A stretch of 64,000 nt of DNA, taken from NCBI GenBank assembly GCA_910585735.1, contig CAJUEU010000005.1:1-64000 (forward strand). The letters are read 5' to 3'. This document shows, piece by piece, positions 1-8,554 of the stretch. Numbering within the stretch: position 1 is the stretch's first letter; every line of letters starts with the position of its first letter. Origin of the DNA: an uncultured Oscillospiraceae bacterium. Lineage in GTDB: Bacteria > Bacillota > Clostridia > Oscillospirales > Oscillospiraceae. Under the pieces are notes generated by a model. That model was not told where the DNA came from. It saw nothing but the letters and a program-made list of their open reading frames with translations, and searched no databases. The position numbers and the translations under genes were made by a program.

Positions 1-251
1 ACGCCGCCGTCTCCCCCACTGTGGGACAGCTCAAGTTCCCCGGCAGCAAGGTGGCGGGCTACGCCAACACCTTCATTTTCCCCAACATCGAAGCGGGCAA
101 CATCGGCTACAAGATCGCCCAGCGGCTGGGGGGCTACGACGCCTACGGCCCCATCCTGCTGGGCCTGAACGCCCCCATCAACGACCTGTCCCGGGGCTGC
201 AACGCCGCCGAGGTCTACTCCATGGCGATCATCACCGCCGCGTTGATCTGA
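1..251 (+). CDS. pta: Phosphate acetyltransferase, 3' end only
   Basis: The gene is cut by the left edge of the window; about 83 C-terminal residues are readable in the frame ending with TGA at 249-251. The residues match the end of phosphate acetyltransferase: a VGQLKFPGSKVAG segment, an IFPNIEAGNIGYKIAQRL block and the near-terminal GLNAPINDLSRGC motif. The enzyme makes acetyl phosphate from acetyl-CoA in the cytoplasm and, with acetate kinase, yields ATP during fermentation. The start and catalytic core are outside the window. A strong terminator follows directly, so this is the last gene of its transcript. Confidence 0.9.
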   Translation, partial: AAVSPTVGQLKFPGSKVAGYANTFIFPNIEAGNIGYKIAQRLGGYDAYGPILLGLNAPINDLSRGCNAAEVYSMAIITAALI

Positions 252-270
252 ACTGAGAGTAAGAAGAAAA

Positions 271-306
271 GAGAGACGGGAGCTTTACGCTCCTGTCTCT
301 CTTTTT
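271..306 (+). terminator. Rho-independent terminator after pta
   Basis: A 12-bp stem (arms 272-283 and 289-300, one G:U pair) with a 5-nt loop is followed by CTTTTTGTTT. It ends the pta transcript. The 307-437 stretch behind it holds only an AT-rich 9-bp hairpin (330-338/358-366) that might help end ileS transcription from the other side. Confidence 0.9.
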
Positions 307-437
307 GTTTTACTGTCCCATAAACGTCTCAGTGAAAATGAAAAAGTTTGAAAAAATTTTTCACTGAATGTATCACTTTGTGCAACATTTTGGCTCGAAA
401 TCACAATCATTGGAAGGCCATTGCGTGCTGCGCTTTT

Positions 438-3248
438 TTACCACTCCGCGGCGACGACGCGGGCGCACCGATCGCAGAGTTCCACGTGGTGCCCCTCCGT
501 CCCGATCCTCACGTCGTGGTTCCAGCACCGGGGGCATTTCTCCCCGGCGGCGGGGGCCACCTTCACGGTGAGGCCCTCGAATTCCTCGCCCTTGTAGCCC
601 TCGCCCTCACCCTGGGCCACGGTGACCGCGGACACGATGCAGATAGCGGCCAGATCGCTCTCGTCCATCCGGAGACCTTCAAACTCCTTCCAAGCCTCGG
701 GAGTGAAGGTAAGGGTCAGGTCAGCGTCCTGGTTCTTCTTCACACTCTGTTCGCTCCTCGCAAGCTCCAGGGCCTTGTTCACGTCGTCCCGGAGGGCCAT
801 GACCTTGGCCCAGCGGGCCTCCTCCGCCTCACTGAGGGCAAAGGCCGGGTCGGCGTCCGGCATGTCGTTCATAAGCACGCTCTCGGCGTTGTCCGCCTTG
901 CCGTGGGGCATGGCGGCCCAGATCTCGTCACTGGTGAAAGCCAGGATGGGAGCGATGAGCCTTGTCATACCGTCCAGGATGGTGTAGAGGGCGGTCTGGG
1001 CGGAGGCCCGGCCTGCCTTGTCCCCGCAGTACAGCCGGTCCTTGATGATGTCCAGATAGAAGTTGGACATCTCAATGACGCAGAAGTTGTAGATGGCCCG
1101 GTAGGCGATGTGGAAGTCGTAGCTGTGATAGGCCGCCCGGCAGGTCTGGGCCAGCTTGCCCAGCTGGGCCACCGCCCACCGGTCCAGGCCGATCATTTTC
1201 TCCGGCGCCATCTTCCCGTTGGGGTCGAAGCCCGCCAGATTGCCCAGCATATACCGGGCGGTGTTGCGGATCTTCAGGTAGGCCTGGGAGAGCTGCTTCA
1301 AGATCTCCGGGGAGATGCGCATATCCTGGGTGTACTCGGCGCTGGCCACCCACAGCCGGAAGATGTCGGCGCCGTACTCCTTCAAAACGTCATCAGGGGA
1401 GATGGCGTTGCCCAGAGACTTGTGCATCACCTTGCCCTCGCCGTCCACCGTCCAGCCGTGGGTGACGATCTGCTTGTAGGGGGCCACGCCGTTGCAGGCG
1501 ATGGAGGTGAGCATGGAGGACTGGAACCAGCCCCGGTACTGGTCGCCGCCCTCCAGATAGAGGTCGGCGGGATAGCCCAGGTTGTCACGCTCATCGGCCA
1601 CCGCCGCCCAGGTGGAGCCGGAATCGAACCACACGTCCATGATGTCCGTTTCCTTGGTGAAGTGGCTCTTGCCGCACTTGGGGCAGACAAAGCCTTCGGG
1701 CAGAAGGTCCTTTGCCTCGGAGTCGAACCAGATGTTGGAGCCGTGCTCCCGGAAGAGCCCGGATACCCGGGCGATGGTCTCGGGGGTGACGATATCTGCT
1801 CCACAGTCGTCGCAGTAGAAGATGGGGATAGGCACGCCCCACACCCGCTGGCGGGAGATACACCAGTCGTTGCGCTCTGAGATCATGGATACCATCCGGT
1901 CCTTGCCCCAGGCGGGGTGCCACTGGATGTTGTCGCAGGAATCCACTGCCGCCTTCTTGATGGCGTCCACCGAGCAGAACCACTGCTCGGTGGCCCGGTA
2001 GATGATGGGGTGCTTGCACCGCCAGCAGTGGGGGTAGGAGTGGGTGATGTTCTCCTTGCAGAGGAGGAATCCCTCCTTCTCCAGGTCCTCCACCACCATA
2101 TCATTGCCCTTGGCGTAGTACTGGCCGTTATACCGCTCATCGGTCATAACGCCCTTGGCGTTCACGGGCACCTCCACCCCGATGTGGGTGAGGCCCTGCT
2201 TGTCGTACTGCTGGCAGATGAAGAAGTCGTCGGCGCCGAAACCGGGGGCGGTGTGGACGCAGCCCGAGCCGGCGTCCAGGGTCACATGGTCCCCGTTGAG
2301 GATCACGCTGTCCCGGTCAAAGAGGGGGTGCTTTGCCGTCATGAGCTCAAAGCCGCTGCCCTTAAGGGTGGCAAGGACCTGGCAGGCGGCGTAGTCCAGC
2401 CCGGCCTGCTTGCAGACCCCTTCACAGAGGTCCTTGGCCATGATATACACCTCTCCGTTGGGGGCCTGGAGGAGCACGTAGTCAAAGCTGGCGTTGAGGC
2501 TGATGGCCAGGTTGCCCGGAATGGTCCAGGGGGTGGTGGTCCAGATGACGAAATACATCTTGGAAAGGTCCCCGTACTGCCCCAGCTTGCCCTTGTCGTC
2601 CCGAACGGGGAACTTCACAAAGATGGTGGTACAGGGGTCGTCCTGGTACTCGATCTCAGCCTCGGCCAGGGCGGTCTGGTCGTGGGGGCACCAATAGACC
2701 GGCTTCAGGCCCTTGTAGATAAGGCCCTTTTCGGCCATCTTGCCGAAGACCTCGATCTGCTTGGCCTCAAACTCGGGGAGCAGGGTAATGTAGGGGTTCT
2801 CCCACTCGCCCAGCACCCCCAGCCGTTGGAACTGGCCGGTCATTTTTGCCACATAGCCCTCGGCGTACTCCCGGCATTTGCTGCGGAACTGGGCGGTGGT
2901 CATCTCCTCCCGTTTCACGCTCTTATCCTTCAGGACCGCCGACTCAATGGGCAGGCCATGGGTATCCCAGCCGGGGACGTAGGGGGCGCAGAAGCCCGTC
3001 ATGTTCTTGGACTTCACGATAAAATCCTTCAGGATCTTGTTGAGGGAGGTACCGATGTGGATGTTGCCGTTGGCGTAGGGAGGGCCGTCGTGGAGGACAA
3101 AGCGGGGCTTGCCCTCGTTGCGCTTTACCATCTGGTGATAAAGGTTTTTCTCCTCCATGGCTTTGAGCATGTCGGGCTCCCGCTTGGGCAGGGCCGCCCG
3201 CATGGGGAACTCGGTCTGGGGCAGGTGTACGGTGGCGTTGTAGTCCAT
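438..3248 (-). CDS. ileS: Isoleucyl-tRNA synthetase
   Basis: This 936-residue class I aminoacyl-tRNA synthetase charges tRNA-Ile with isoleucine in the cytoplasm. The HIGH signature is seen as PPYANGNIHIG near residue 57 and the KMSKS loop as KVMHKSLGN near residue 600. The editing (CP1) domain lies between them, and the C-terminal zinc site is CPRCW...CDRC. Length matches bacterial type IleRS. The ATG at 3248 has an AGGAG-type ribosome site just upstream. It is the last gene of a minus-strand operon whose leader carries an isoleucine-specific T-box (4642-4880), so expression should rise when tRNA-Ile is uncharged. The substitution of His for Ser in KMSKS is mild and occurs in other IleRS. 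Confidence 0.97.
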   Translation of the reverse strand: MDYNATVHLPQTEFPMRAALPKREPDMLKAMEEKNLYHQMVKRNEGKPRFVLHDGPPYANGNIHIGTSLNKILKDFIVKSKNMTGFCAPYVPGWDTHGLPIESAVLKDKSVKREEMTTAQFRSKCREYAEGYVAKMTGQFQRLGVLGEWENPYITLLPEFEAKQIEVFGKMAEKGLIYKGLKPVYWCPHDQTALAEAEIEYQDDPCTTIFVKFPVRDDKGKLGQYGDLSKMYFVIWTTTPWTIPGNLAISLNASFDYVLLQAPNGEVYIMAKDLCEGVCKQAGLDYAACQVLATLKGSGFELMTAKHPLFDRDSVILNGDHVTLDAGSGCVHTAPGFGADDFFICQQYDKQGLTHIGVEVPVNAKGVMTDERYNGQYYAKGNDMVVEDLEKEGFLLCKENITHSYPHCWRCKHPIIYRATEQWFCSVDAIKKAAVDSCDNIQWHPAWGKDRMVSMISERNDWCISRQRVWGVPIPIFYCDDCGADIVTPETIARVSGLFREHGSNIWFDSEAKDLLPEGFVCPKCGKSHFTKETDIMDVWFDSGSTWAAVADERDNLGYPADLYLEGGDQYRGWFQSSMLTSIACNGVAPYKQIVTHGWTVDGEGKVMHKSLGNAISPDDVLKEYGADIFRLWVASAEYTQDMRISPEILKQLSQAYLKIRNTARYMLGNLAGFDPNGKMAPEKMIGLDRWAVAQLGKLAQTCRAAYHSYDFHIAYRAIYNFCVIEMSNFYLDIIKDRLYCGDKAGRASAQTALYTILDGMTRLIAPILAFTSDEIWAAMPHGKADNAESVLMNDMPDADPAFALSEAEEARWAKVMALRDDVNKALELARSEQSVKKNQDADLTLTFTPEAWKEFEGLRMDESDLAAICIVSAVTVAQGEGEGYKGEEFEGLTVKVAPAAGEKCPRCWNHDVRIGTEGHHVELCDRCARVVAAEW

Positions 3249-3283
3249 AGTAATGTCTCCTTTATGAGAAATTTGTTTTTGTT

Positions 3284-3568
3284 TCAGCTCTCCCTGTCAA
3301 AAATGATCTTACTCTCCAAAAGGGGGCCATAGGTCTCTTTCCAGCGAAAGTGGAGCTCCGAACGGTCGTAAGTCTCCAGTGCCGCTGCCGTCAACTCCAT
3401 CTCGATCATCAGGTGGGATCGGTCTGCCCGGCAGCTGTTGGAGGGGTAGGTCCACACCCCTGTGATCCCTTCTATGTCCAATGTCCTTTGAAAAAGGGCC
3501 CGAATGGGCTCTACCAGGACGCCCCAGTCTACTTCCGGCTTAAATTTGACGATAATATAGTGCCGCAT
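3284..3568 (-). CDS. Small Dabb-like alpha/beta protein
   Basis: A 94-residue protein starting MRHYIIVKFKPEVDW. The opening beta strand followed by an amphipathic helix, and the overall length, resemble the stress-responsive Dabb (ferredoxin-like dimeric barrel) family, but no catalytic residue is recognisable, so the function is unknown. It sits 35 bp upstream of ileS in the T-box-controlled operon and is preceded by an AGGGG ribosome site. Its place in the operon says it is co-expressed with ileS; it need not act with it. Confidence 0.7.
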   Translation of the reverse strand: MRHYIIVKFKPEVDWGVLVEPIRALFQRTLDIEGITGVWTYPSNSCRADRSHLMIEMELTAAALETYDRSELHFRWKETYGPLLESKIIFDRES

Positions 3569-3592
3569 AGCCCCTCCTTTTTAAAAACGTCT

Positions 3593-3769
3593 TTATTCCT
3601 CTCTGTTTGCCTGAGAAGGCTTTTCGGGCCGATGGGCGCAGAGCTCGCAGGCCGGGTCGGCGCAGGTGCTCTCCAGCCACACATCGCATCGGGGACAGAA
3701 GAGAGCGTCATGCCGGGCAGAATAGGCGGTTTCCCCGCCGCAGTGGGGGCAAAGGTTTTTCTCCTTCAT
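3593..3769 (-). CDS. 58-residue zinc-ribbon protein
   Basis: The minus-strand reading frame from ATG at 3769 to TAA at 3593 encodes 58 residues beginning MKEKNLCPHCGGE. It holds four Cys pairs or clusters: CPHC, CPRC, then C-x4-C-x2-C (CADPACELC). This pattern fits one or two treble-clef or rubredoxin-like zinc knuckles. GGAGGCG precedes the start. It lies between the unknown 224-aa ORF and the Dabb-like ORF in the ileS operon, with short spacers on both sides. No function can be assigned; RNA or protein binding through zinc ribbons is a guess. Confidence 0.75.
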   Translation of the reverse strand: MKEKNLCPHCGGETAYSARHDALFCPRCDVWLESTCADPACELCAHRPEKPSQANREE

Positions 3770-3778
3770 AAACGCCTC

Positions 3779-4453
3779 CTATCCCTCGGTATACCGGGCT
3801 GTCTCCTCGTCACTTTCAAAGAAGTCCAGCAGGTCCTGCTTGCTGATGGGCCAGTTTTCCTCATCTCCGCAATCCTCCGCAAAAAAGCGTTCCACTTCCT
3901 CATAGGTCAAGGACATGACGCTGGACCGGTAGCCTACATATTCCGCCTGTATCTCCTGGGGAAGGGTATAGGGCCTCTTGGTCAGCACCATGTCCCCGTT
4001 CACCAGATAAATGAGGGTCACTCTTACCATACCCCCGCGCTCTTCCCCGGTCAACCCAAAATAGGGGTCGAATTCGCCGTCCAGCACCTTCCGAACTGTC
4101 CCGGTCCAGCCCTCCCGGTCCGGGCCGGAGCGGGAAAGGTCCTCACAGATCCCCGAAATGGTGCCGTCGGAATTGTCCCGGGCCCAAAGCTCCAGGAACA
4201 GGACCATGGTCCGGTAGGCTTCCTCCTCGGTCAGGTCGCCCCAGCCTCCGCCGCGGGTGACTTGGGCCACCGCCTCGTGCCAGAGCTCCAGCATGGCCGG
4301 GTCGGCGGAGGTCCCGTCCTCCTGGGGCATCATACCACCCAAAAAGGTGTCCAGCTCGGAGAGCAGTTCCTGGTCCTCCCCGGTCACGCCGTCCCAAATC
4401 CCGTCCAGGAACCCATAGGCCGCCCGGTAGGCCTCCTTCCAGGTCAATTTCAT
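3779..4453 (-). CDS. Uncharacterised 224-residue acidic protein, first gene of the ileS operon
   Basis: The start at 4453 (MKLTWKEAYRAAYGFL) is chosen because GAGG lies 8 nt upstream and because the 50 in-frame residues further upstream are low-complexity translation of a hairpin repeat. The protein is acidic, with several helices rich in Glu and aromatic residues, no signal peptide and no membrane segment. I recognise no family. It is the first coding gene after the T-box terminator, so it is expressed only when the isoleucine T-box reads through. It ends 10 bp before the zinc-ribbon gene. Confidence 0.7.
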   Translation of the reverse strand: MKLTWKEAYRAAYGFLDGIWDGVTGEDQELLSELDTFLGGMMPQEDGTSADPAMLELWHEAVAQVTRGGGWGDLTEEEAYRTMVLFLELWARDNSDGTISGICEDLSRSGPDREGWTGTVRKVLDGEFDPYFGLTGEERGGMVRVTLIYLVNGDMVLTKRPYTLPQEIQAEYVGYRSSVMSLTYEEVERFFAEDCGDEENWPISKQDLLDFFESDEETARYTEG

Positions 4454-4544
4454 TTTCCTCGCCTCCCAGTCTGTCACGCTACGCAAAGGCCTGGCCGTTC
4501 GGTCGCTTTCGCACGGTGCCGCCACCGGCGGCACCTCCTGCCTA

Positions 4545-4636
4545 CGACTCGGGCTGGTCTCCGGGCCACTTACGGCCCCTCGCTCGCCCTCGCTCCAGTC
4601 CAAGCTTCCTCACGGCCTTTGCCTCCACGCTTCTTA
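4545..4636 (-). repeat. Intergenic GC-rich hairpin repeat, copy 1
   Basis: This spacer shares CTCGGGCTGGTC (from about 4548) and CCCTCGCTCCAGTCCAA (from about 4598) with the sepF-divIVA spacer, and the CCTCAC...CGCTTCT tail with the hfq-HlyD spacer. In this copy it lies in the transcribed leader between the T-box terminator and the first gene. Confidence 0.6.
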
Positions 4637-4641
4637 TAACA

Positions 4642-4880
4642 AAACGCCTTTGTCTCCCATAGGAGACAAAGGCGTTTACCTCTGCGGTACCACTCCATTT
4701 CCGCATAGCTGCTATGCGGCACTTGTGTGCGCGGTAACGGGCGCTCCCGGCGGGCTTACTGTGGTTCAGCTCTGCGGCTCTGAGGTGATCCGTCCTTCCA
4801 CACCCGTCCGCCTTGCACCGTCCGGCGGCTCTCTATACGGGGAAACGGGGAAGACCGTCCTCTTCCTTGCCTTTAACAGT
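4642..4880 (-). promoter_or_regulatory. T-box riboswitch, isoleucine specifier
   Basis: On the minus strand the leader carries the T-box core TGGTACCGC (4684-4692). It is followed by a perfect 16-bp terminator stem (arms 4662-4677 and 4642-4657, 4-nt loop) and TTGTTATAA. Upstream, in the stem I region, an ATC triplet (4789-4787) sits in the GGATCACCTC context typical of the specifier loop, which is the isoleucine codon. This agrees with ileS as last gene of the downstream operon. Uncharged tRNA-Ile should stabilise the antiterminator and allow transcription of the unknown ORF, the zinc ribbon, the Dabb-like ORF and ileS. Confidence 0.9.
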
Positions 4881-4883
4881 AGT

Positions 4884-4912
4884 AGTTTATCCAGTTTTCC
4901 CCCGATTGTCAA
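4884..4912 (-). promoter_or_regulatory. Promoter of the T-box/ileS operon
   Basis: Minus-strand TTGACA (4912-4907), a 17-bp spacer and TAAACT (4889-4884) make a near-consensus sigma-A promoter. Transcription starts just upstream of stem I of the T-box. Confidence 0.85.
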
Positions 4913-4924
4913 GGGGAAAGGGCA

Positions 4925-4958
4925 AAAAAGTACCCGTCGGGGCTCCGCCGGGTACTTG
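4925..4958 (-). terminator. Terminator after divIVA
   Basis: On the minus strand AGTACCCG..CGGGTACT forms a stem (4929-4956) followed by TTTTTTG. It separates the divIVA operon from the ileS operon promoter. Confidence 0.8.
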
Positions 4959-4963
4959 GGTTT

Positions 4964-5779
4964 TCAAATTTCGTAATCTTTCCCGAATTTCAGGTTGTTG
5001 AAGTCGATGCGCCGGGTGGGCTCATCGTCTTCTTCGTCGTCCTCGTCCACCGGGCGGCGCAGGGGAGGAAGGCGATGAGTCTCCTCATCCTCTTCGTCAT
5101 CCTCTTCTTCGTCCCCTTCGTCCTCATCCTCCTCTTCCTCTTTCACAGGATAGAGGGAGGGACCCCGGCGCAGCTCCTGGTAGAGACTGTTCTCCTCCAG
5201 GGGCTCGGTCTCCTCCTCGGGTTCAGGCTCAACCGCAGGCATGGGGATCTCCGCCTCCACAGCCTTCTCCACAGCGGAGCCGATCACCTCGGCAGCCGCA
5301 GTGACCGGGTCAGCCTGACGGGCAACGGCCACCAGCTTGGAAAGGCCGCTGATGTACTCCATCTCGTGCTGGTAAAGCTCCTTAAGCTTCACGATATAAG
5401 AGGATGTGGCGCTCTGAGCGGCGGCCAGGCGGGCCTGTTCGTTGGCCACCTCCTGGCGAATGGCCTGGATCCGCTCCTGAGCCTCCTCCTCCGCGTCGTG
5501 GACAATGGTGTCCCGCTTGGCTTCGGCATCCGCCACCATCTGGTCCGCCATCCGCTGGGCGGACAGCATGGCTTTGCGCATGGCCTCCTCCGTGGAGCGG
5601 TACTCCTCCACCTTGTCGGCCAGGATCTTCATCTTGGCCTTCAGGGCGGTGTTTTCCTTGTAAAGTGTGGTATAGTCCGCGGTGACCTGATCCAGGAACT
5701 CATCCACCATAGACATATTGTACCCACCGAAGGAAGCCTTTTGGAAGGCGTGCTCGGCTACTTCCTGAGGGGTCAGCAT
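4964..5779 (-). CDS. divIVA: DivIVA-family cell division/polarity protein
   Basis: A 271-residue protein. The N terminus MLTPQEVAEHAFQKASFGGY is the lipid-binding DivIVA signature, followed by a coiled coil (about residues 30-160). In the C-terminal half a very acidic, disordered tail (runs of Asp/Glu, residues 185-250) ends in NNLKFGKDYEI. DivIVA proteins bind negatively curved membrane at poles and septa and recruit other factors. It is the last gene of the series ylmE-sepF-divIVA, the usual division cluster in Firmicutes. The tail is longer and more acidic than that of B. subtilis DivIVA. Confidence 0.92.
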   Translation of the reverse strand: MLTPQEVAEHAFQKASFGGYNMSMVDEFLDQVTADYTTLYKENTALKAKMKILADKVEEYRSTEEAMRKAMLSAQRMADQMVADAEAKRDTIVHDAEEEAQERIQAIRQEVANEQARLAAAQSATSSYIVKLKELYQHEMEYISGLSKLVAVARQADPVTAAAEVIGSAVEKAVEAEIPMPAVEPEPEEETEPLEENSLYQELRRGPSLYPVKEEEEDEDEGDEEEDDEEDEETHRLPPLRRPVDEDDEEDDEPTRRIDFNNLKFGKDYEI

Positions 5780-5857
5780 CGTTCATCCCACGCTTTCTAT
5801 ATTGATAGGTTGCTATATCGCTACGAAGCCTCATGTCGCTCGTTCCGTTTCCCTCCA

Positions 5858-5985
5858 TCTCGGGCTGGTCTTGGGGTCGTCATTCAGCCTTCGGCTGAAC
5901 GACCAACCCGGATGTTTCACGGCTACGCCGTGAAGCGTCCCGCCCTCGCTCCAGTCCAACGTCACTCACACTCGGCTTCTCCGCA
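5858..5985 (-). repeat. Intergenic GC-rich hairpin repeat, copy 2
   Basis: The sepF-divIVA spacer holds CTCGGGCTGGTC, a TTCAGCCTTCGGCTGAA hairpin, a TTCACGGC...GCCGTGAA hairpin and CCCTCGCTCCAGTCCAA. The first hairpin with its flanks is nearly identical to one at about 8627-8660. Nothing coding is seen here. Confidence 0.65.
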
Positions 5986-5986
5986 C

Positions 5987-6460
5987 TTAAAAGTAAAGCC
6001 CGTTGTTCTCCAGCTCGTCGATGAGGTCCCCCAGAATATCCACATTATAGGGGGTGATGATGTAAGTGGAGAGGGCCACCTTCTTCACCTTGCCCTCCTG
6101 GGCATAGGCGGCGCCGGACAGGAAATCCAGGATCCGCCGGGATACCTCCTTGCTGGTCTGCTCCAAATTGAGGACCACGGTGCGCTTCTCCCGAAGATGG
6201 TCGGCGATCTCGGCGGCGTTCTCAAATCGGTCGGGCTTCACCAGTACTACCTGGAGCTGGGTAGTAGTGTGGATATTCACTACCTTATTGCTCCGGCGTT
6301 CAGGCTCAAAGCCCATATCTCCGCCCCGCGCGGCGGGCTTGTCCTTCACAGCGGTACGGTCCAGACGGCCGGTACCCAAGGTGTCGAATTCATCGTCAAA
6401 ATCATCCTCATAATCCTCATCCGGGCGGGCGATGCGCTTCAATTCATCCAGCAGTCCCAT
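5987..6460 (-). CDS. sepF: Cell division protein SepF
   Basis: 157 residues starting MGLLDELKRIARPDEDYEDD; GAGGAGG lies 9 nt before this ATG, which excludes the longer TTG start. An N-terminal amphipathic, membrane-binding helix is followed by an acidic linker and the SepF domain (about residues 70-157) with NLEQTSKEVSRRILDFLSGA. SepF polymerises into rings that tether FtsZ to the membrane. Its start codon overlaps the end of the yggS/ylmE gene by 17 nt, which suggests translational coupling. Confidence 0.95.
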   Translation of the reverse strand: MGLLDELKRIARPDEDYEDDFDDEFDTLGTGRLDRTAVKDKPAARGGDMGFEPERRSNKVVNIHTTTQLQVVLVKPDRFENAAEIADHLREKRTVVLNLEQTSKEVSRRILDFLSGAAYAQEGKVKKVALSTYIITPYNVDILGDLIDELENNGLYF

Positions 6461-7217
6461 GTTTTGTATCCTCCTCAAAAGAATCGGTGGTCTTGGTTTT
6501 TGGCTCAGCCGCCTCCGCCTGCGGGCGGGGGCCGAAAAGAGCGGTACCCACCCGGATCAGGGTGGCTCCCTCCCGAACGGCGTCGGGATAGTCTCCGCTC
6601 ATCCCCATAGAAAGGCAGTTGATATCAGTCTTATTATGGGCCATTTTCTGTTTTATGTCAACAAAAATTTCTCTCATTTGCCGGAAAAATCTGCGGTTGC
6701 CCTCTTCCCCGGGAGGCGGCGGAATGGTCATTAGCCCCCGGAAACCCACATGGGGAAGGGCGCAGGCCATACGGGACAAGGCCTCCGCCTCCTCGGGGGA
6801 CACGCCCCATTTCTGAGGCTCCCCGGTGAGATTCACTTCCACAAGAACATCCTGGACCAGGTCCAGCTCCGCTGCCCGGCGCTCAATGGTCTCCAAAAGG
6901 CGGGGGGAATCCACCGAGTGGATCAAGTCCACCCGGCCCACTACCTTATTGACTTTGTTGGTTTGAAGATGGCCGATAAAATGAAGCTCCGCCCCGGCGT
7001 AGGCATCGGTTTCCAAATGGGCGGTAAGCTCCTGGACCCTGTTTTCTCCGCAGGCTGTGACCCCCGCGGCAATGACCTCCCGAATGACCCCATCAGACTG
7101 GGTCTTGGTTGCGGCCACCAGGGTGATCTCCCCCGGGTCCCGGCCCGCCTCCCGGGCCGCGGCAGCGACACGCTCCCGCACCAGGCGGATATTTTCTCTC
7201 AGCTCCACGGCGGTCAT
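6444..7217 (-). CDS. yggS: YggS/YlmE family PLP-homeostasis protein
   Basis: 257 residues of the PLP-binding barrel fold found in YggS, YlmE and PROSC. The expected Schiff-base lysine is in VAATKTQ (about residue 38), GENRVQE and HFIGHLQTNK follow, and the phosphate-binding SMGMSGDY motif lies near residue 205. These proteins buffer free pyridoxal phosphate and have no known enzyme activity. The position directly upstream of sepF is the standard ylmE position of Firmicutes. The last 25 residues are polar and extra to the fold. Confidence 0.93.
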   Translation of the reverse strand: MTAVELRENIRLVRERVAAAAREAGRDPGEITLVAATKTQSDGVIREVIAAGVTACGENRVQELTAHLETDAYAGAELHFIGHLQTNKVNKVVGRVDLIHSVDSPRLLETIERRAAELDLVQDVLVEVNLTGEPQKWGVSPEEAEALSRMACALPHVGFRGLMTIPPPPGEEGNRRFFRQMREIFVDIKQKMAHNKTDINCLSMGMSGDYPDAVREGATLIRVGTALFGPRPQAEAAEPKTKTTDSFEEDTKHGTAG

Positions 7218-7239
7218 CTCTCTTTCTTGGACAGTTCGT

Positions 7240-8520
7240 TTATTCCAGTACCTTGCCGTCCCAGATCTCCCCGGAGGCGATGATCACGTTGTCCCCCGGC
7301 CGAAGGGCCTTTTTGGCCTGGGTGGCGGTAGCCCCCTCGGGCACATAGGCCTGGACCAAAGTATAATCCTCCCCCTGAGCCAGCACGGTCACAGGCTTCC
7401 GCTCAGCCTGGACCCCCACCTGAACGTAGACGCAGGCCATTTTGATCTCCTTCTCCTCCTTGGTTTCAGGGTCGGGGACAGCGACGGTCTCCATCCGAAT
7501 GGCCCCGGTGGGGACCCGGATGCCCGGCTGACTGCTGAAAACCAGCTCCACCGTCTGACGGCGAAGCAGGGTGATCTGAGAAAGGTAACGGTTGGAGGAC
7601 AGAACCACCGCCACCCGGCCTTCCTGACTCTGGCTGATAGAGGTCACCTTCATCTCTACCTCCCCGGACCAGTCCCGGGAGAAGCGGACCTTCACCGTGC
7701 TGCCCAGGGTGAGCCGGACAGCCTGCTCCTGGGGCAGAGCGCAGGCAAAGTACCAGGTGGAATCGGTGATGATCTTGGCCAGGGAGCCCGCGCCCACCGG
7801 GTGGGCCCGGTCCTCCAAACTCTCCAGCTGCTGGGGCGTAAGCGCGGTCACGGTCTCGGGCGTCAAAATAGTCTCATAACCGTCCACCTGGCCGGAAAAA
7901 ATACCGCTTTGCGCCGTGGTCACCCGTCCCATGTCCCGGCTGTTCTGGGCCCGGAGGGAGTCTATTTCGCTCCGGGTCGCCGACAGGGCGGCCTGAAGCT
8001 CATCGGCGTCTCCATAGCGCTGGGCCTGCTGATATACCGCGCTTTTAAAGGCCGAGGTCTGGCTCTCCAGACGGGTAAAGTCTCCACTCTCCACCGCCGC
8101 CCTCAGCTTCGTGAGGGCCTCCAGCACCACCTGACTGGACCGCTCGGTCTGTTGGGAGCTCTCCCCGGCCAGGGCGATTGCGGAGGAGAGCTGACTCTCC
8201 TCCGCCTGGAGCGTTTCCAGTCTCTGGTCCCGCTCCAAAGCGGCCTCATCCGCATAAAGCAGGGCTACGGTAGCCCCGGCGGATACCTTCTCCCCCTCAG
8301 CGGGGGTCAGGCGAACAATGCCCCCGCTGCCGGTGAGCACCTGCTCCTCCCGAACCAGATAGCCGGTGGCCTCCAACGCGTCGTCTACCTGATAGCTGTA
8401 AGCCTGGACCGTGGGATAGGGATCACGGAGCCCCCGCCAGGCAGCGCCGCCCAGATAGAGCAGAATGACCCCCATCAAAAGGAGCATAATGATTCGGTTA
8501 ATGATAGTACCTTGCTTCAT
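7240..8520 (-). CDS. HlyD-like membrane-anchored adaptor protein
   Basis: 426 residues with one N-terminal membrane segment (about 9-27, IIMLLLMGVILLYLGGA). A lipoyl-like beta hairpin region (about 45-100), a coiled coil (about 95-190) and a C-terminal beta barrel end in PGDNVIIASGEIWDGKVLE. The plan is that of HlyD/AcrA-type periplasmic adaptor subunits, but in a Gram-positive. No partner transporter is adjacent. It lies between hfq and yggS, a place where Clostridia commonly carry such a gene, and a role at the envelope or division site is inference. Confidence 0.75.
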   Translation of the reverse strand: MKQGTIINRIIMLLLMGVILLYLGGAAWRGLRDPYPTVQAYSYQVDDALEATGYLVREEQVLTGSGGIVRLTPAEGEKVSAGATVALLYADEAALERDQRLETLQAEESQLSSAIALAGESSQQTERSSQVVLEALTKLRAAVESGDFTRLESQTSAFKSAVYQQAQRYGDADELQAALSATRSEIDSLRAQNSRDMGRVTTAQSGIFSGQVDGYETILTPETVTALTPQQLESLEDRAHPVGAGSLAKIITDSTWYFACALPQEQAVRLTLGSTVKVRFSRDWSGEVEMKVTSISQSQEGRVAVVLSSNRYLSQITLLRRQTVELVFSSQPGIRVPTGAIRMETVAVPDPETKEEKEIKMACVYVQVGVQAERKPVTVLAQGEDYTLVQAYVPEGATATQAKKALRPGDNVIIASGEIWDGKVLE

Positions 8521-8554
8521 AGGGATTCTCTCTTTCTAACGGACGTGGCATTGT

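Noticed and set aside
348..3332. Long plus-strand open frames opposite ileS (for example 348-1880 and 1917-3332)
   Set aside because: They are antisense shadows of the high-GC ileS gene: no ribosome site, His/Gly/Val-rich random composition, and no family resemblance.
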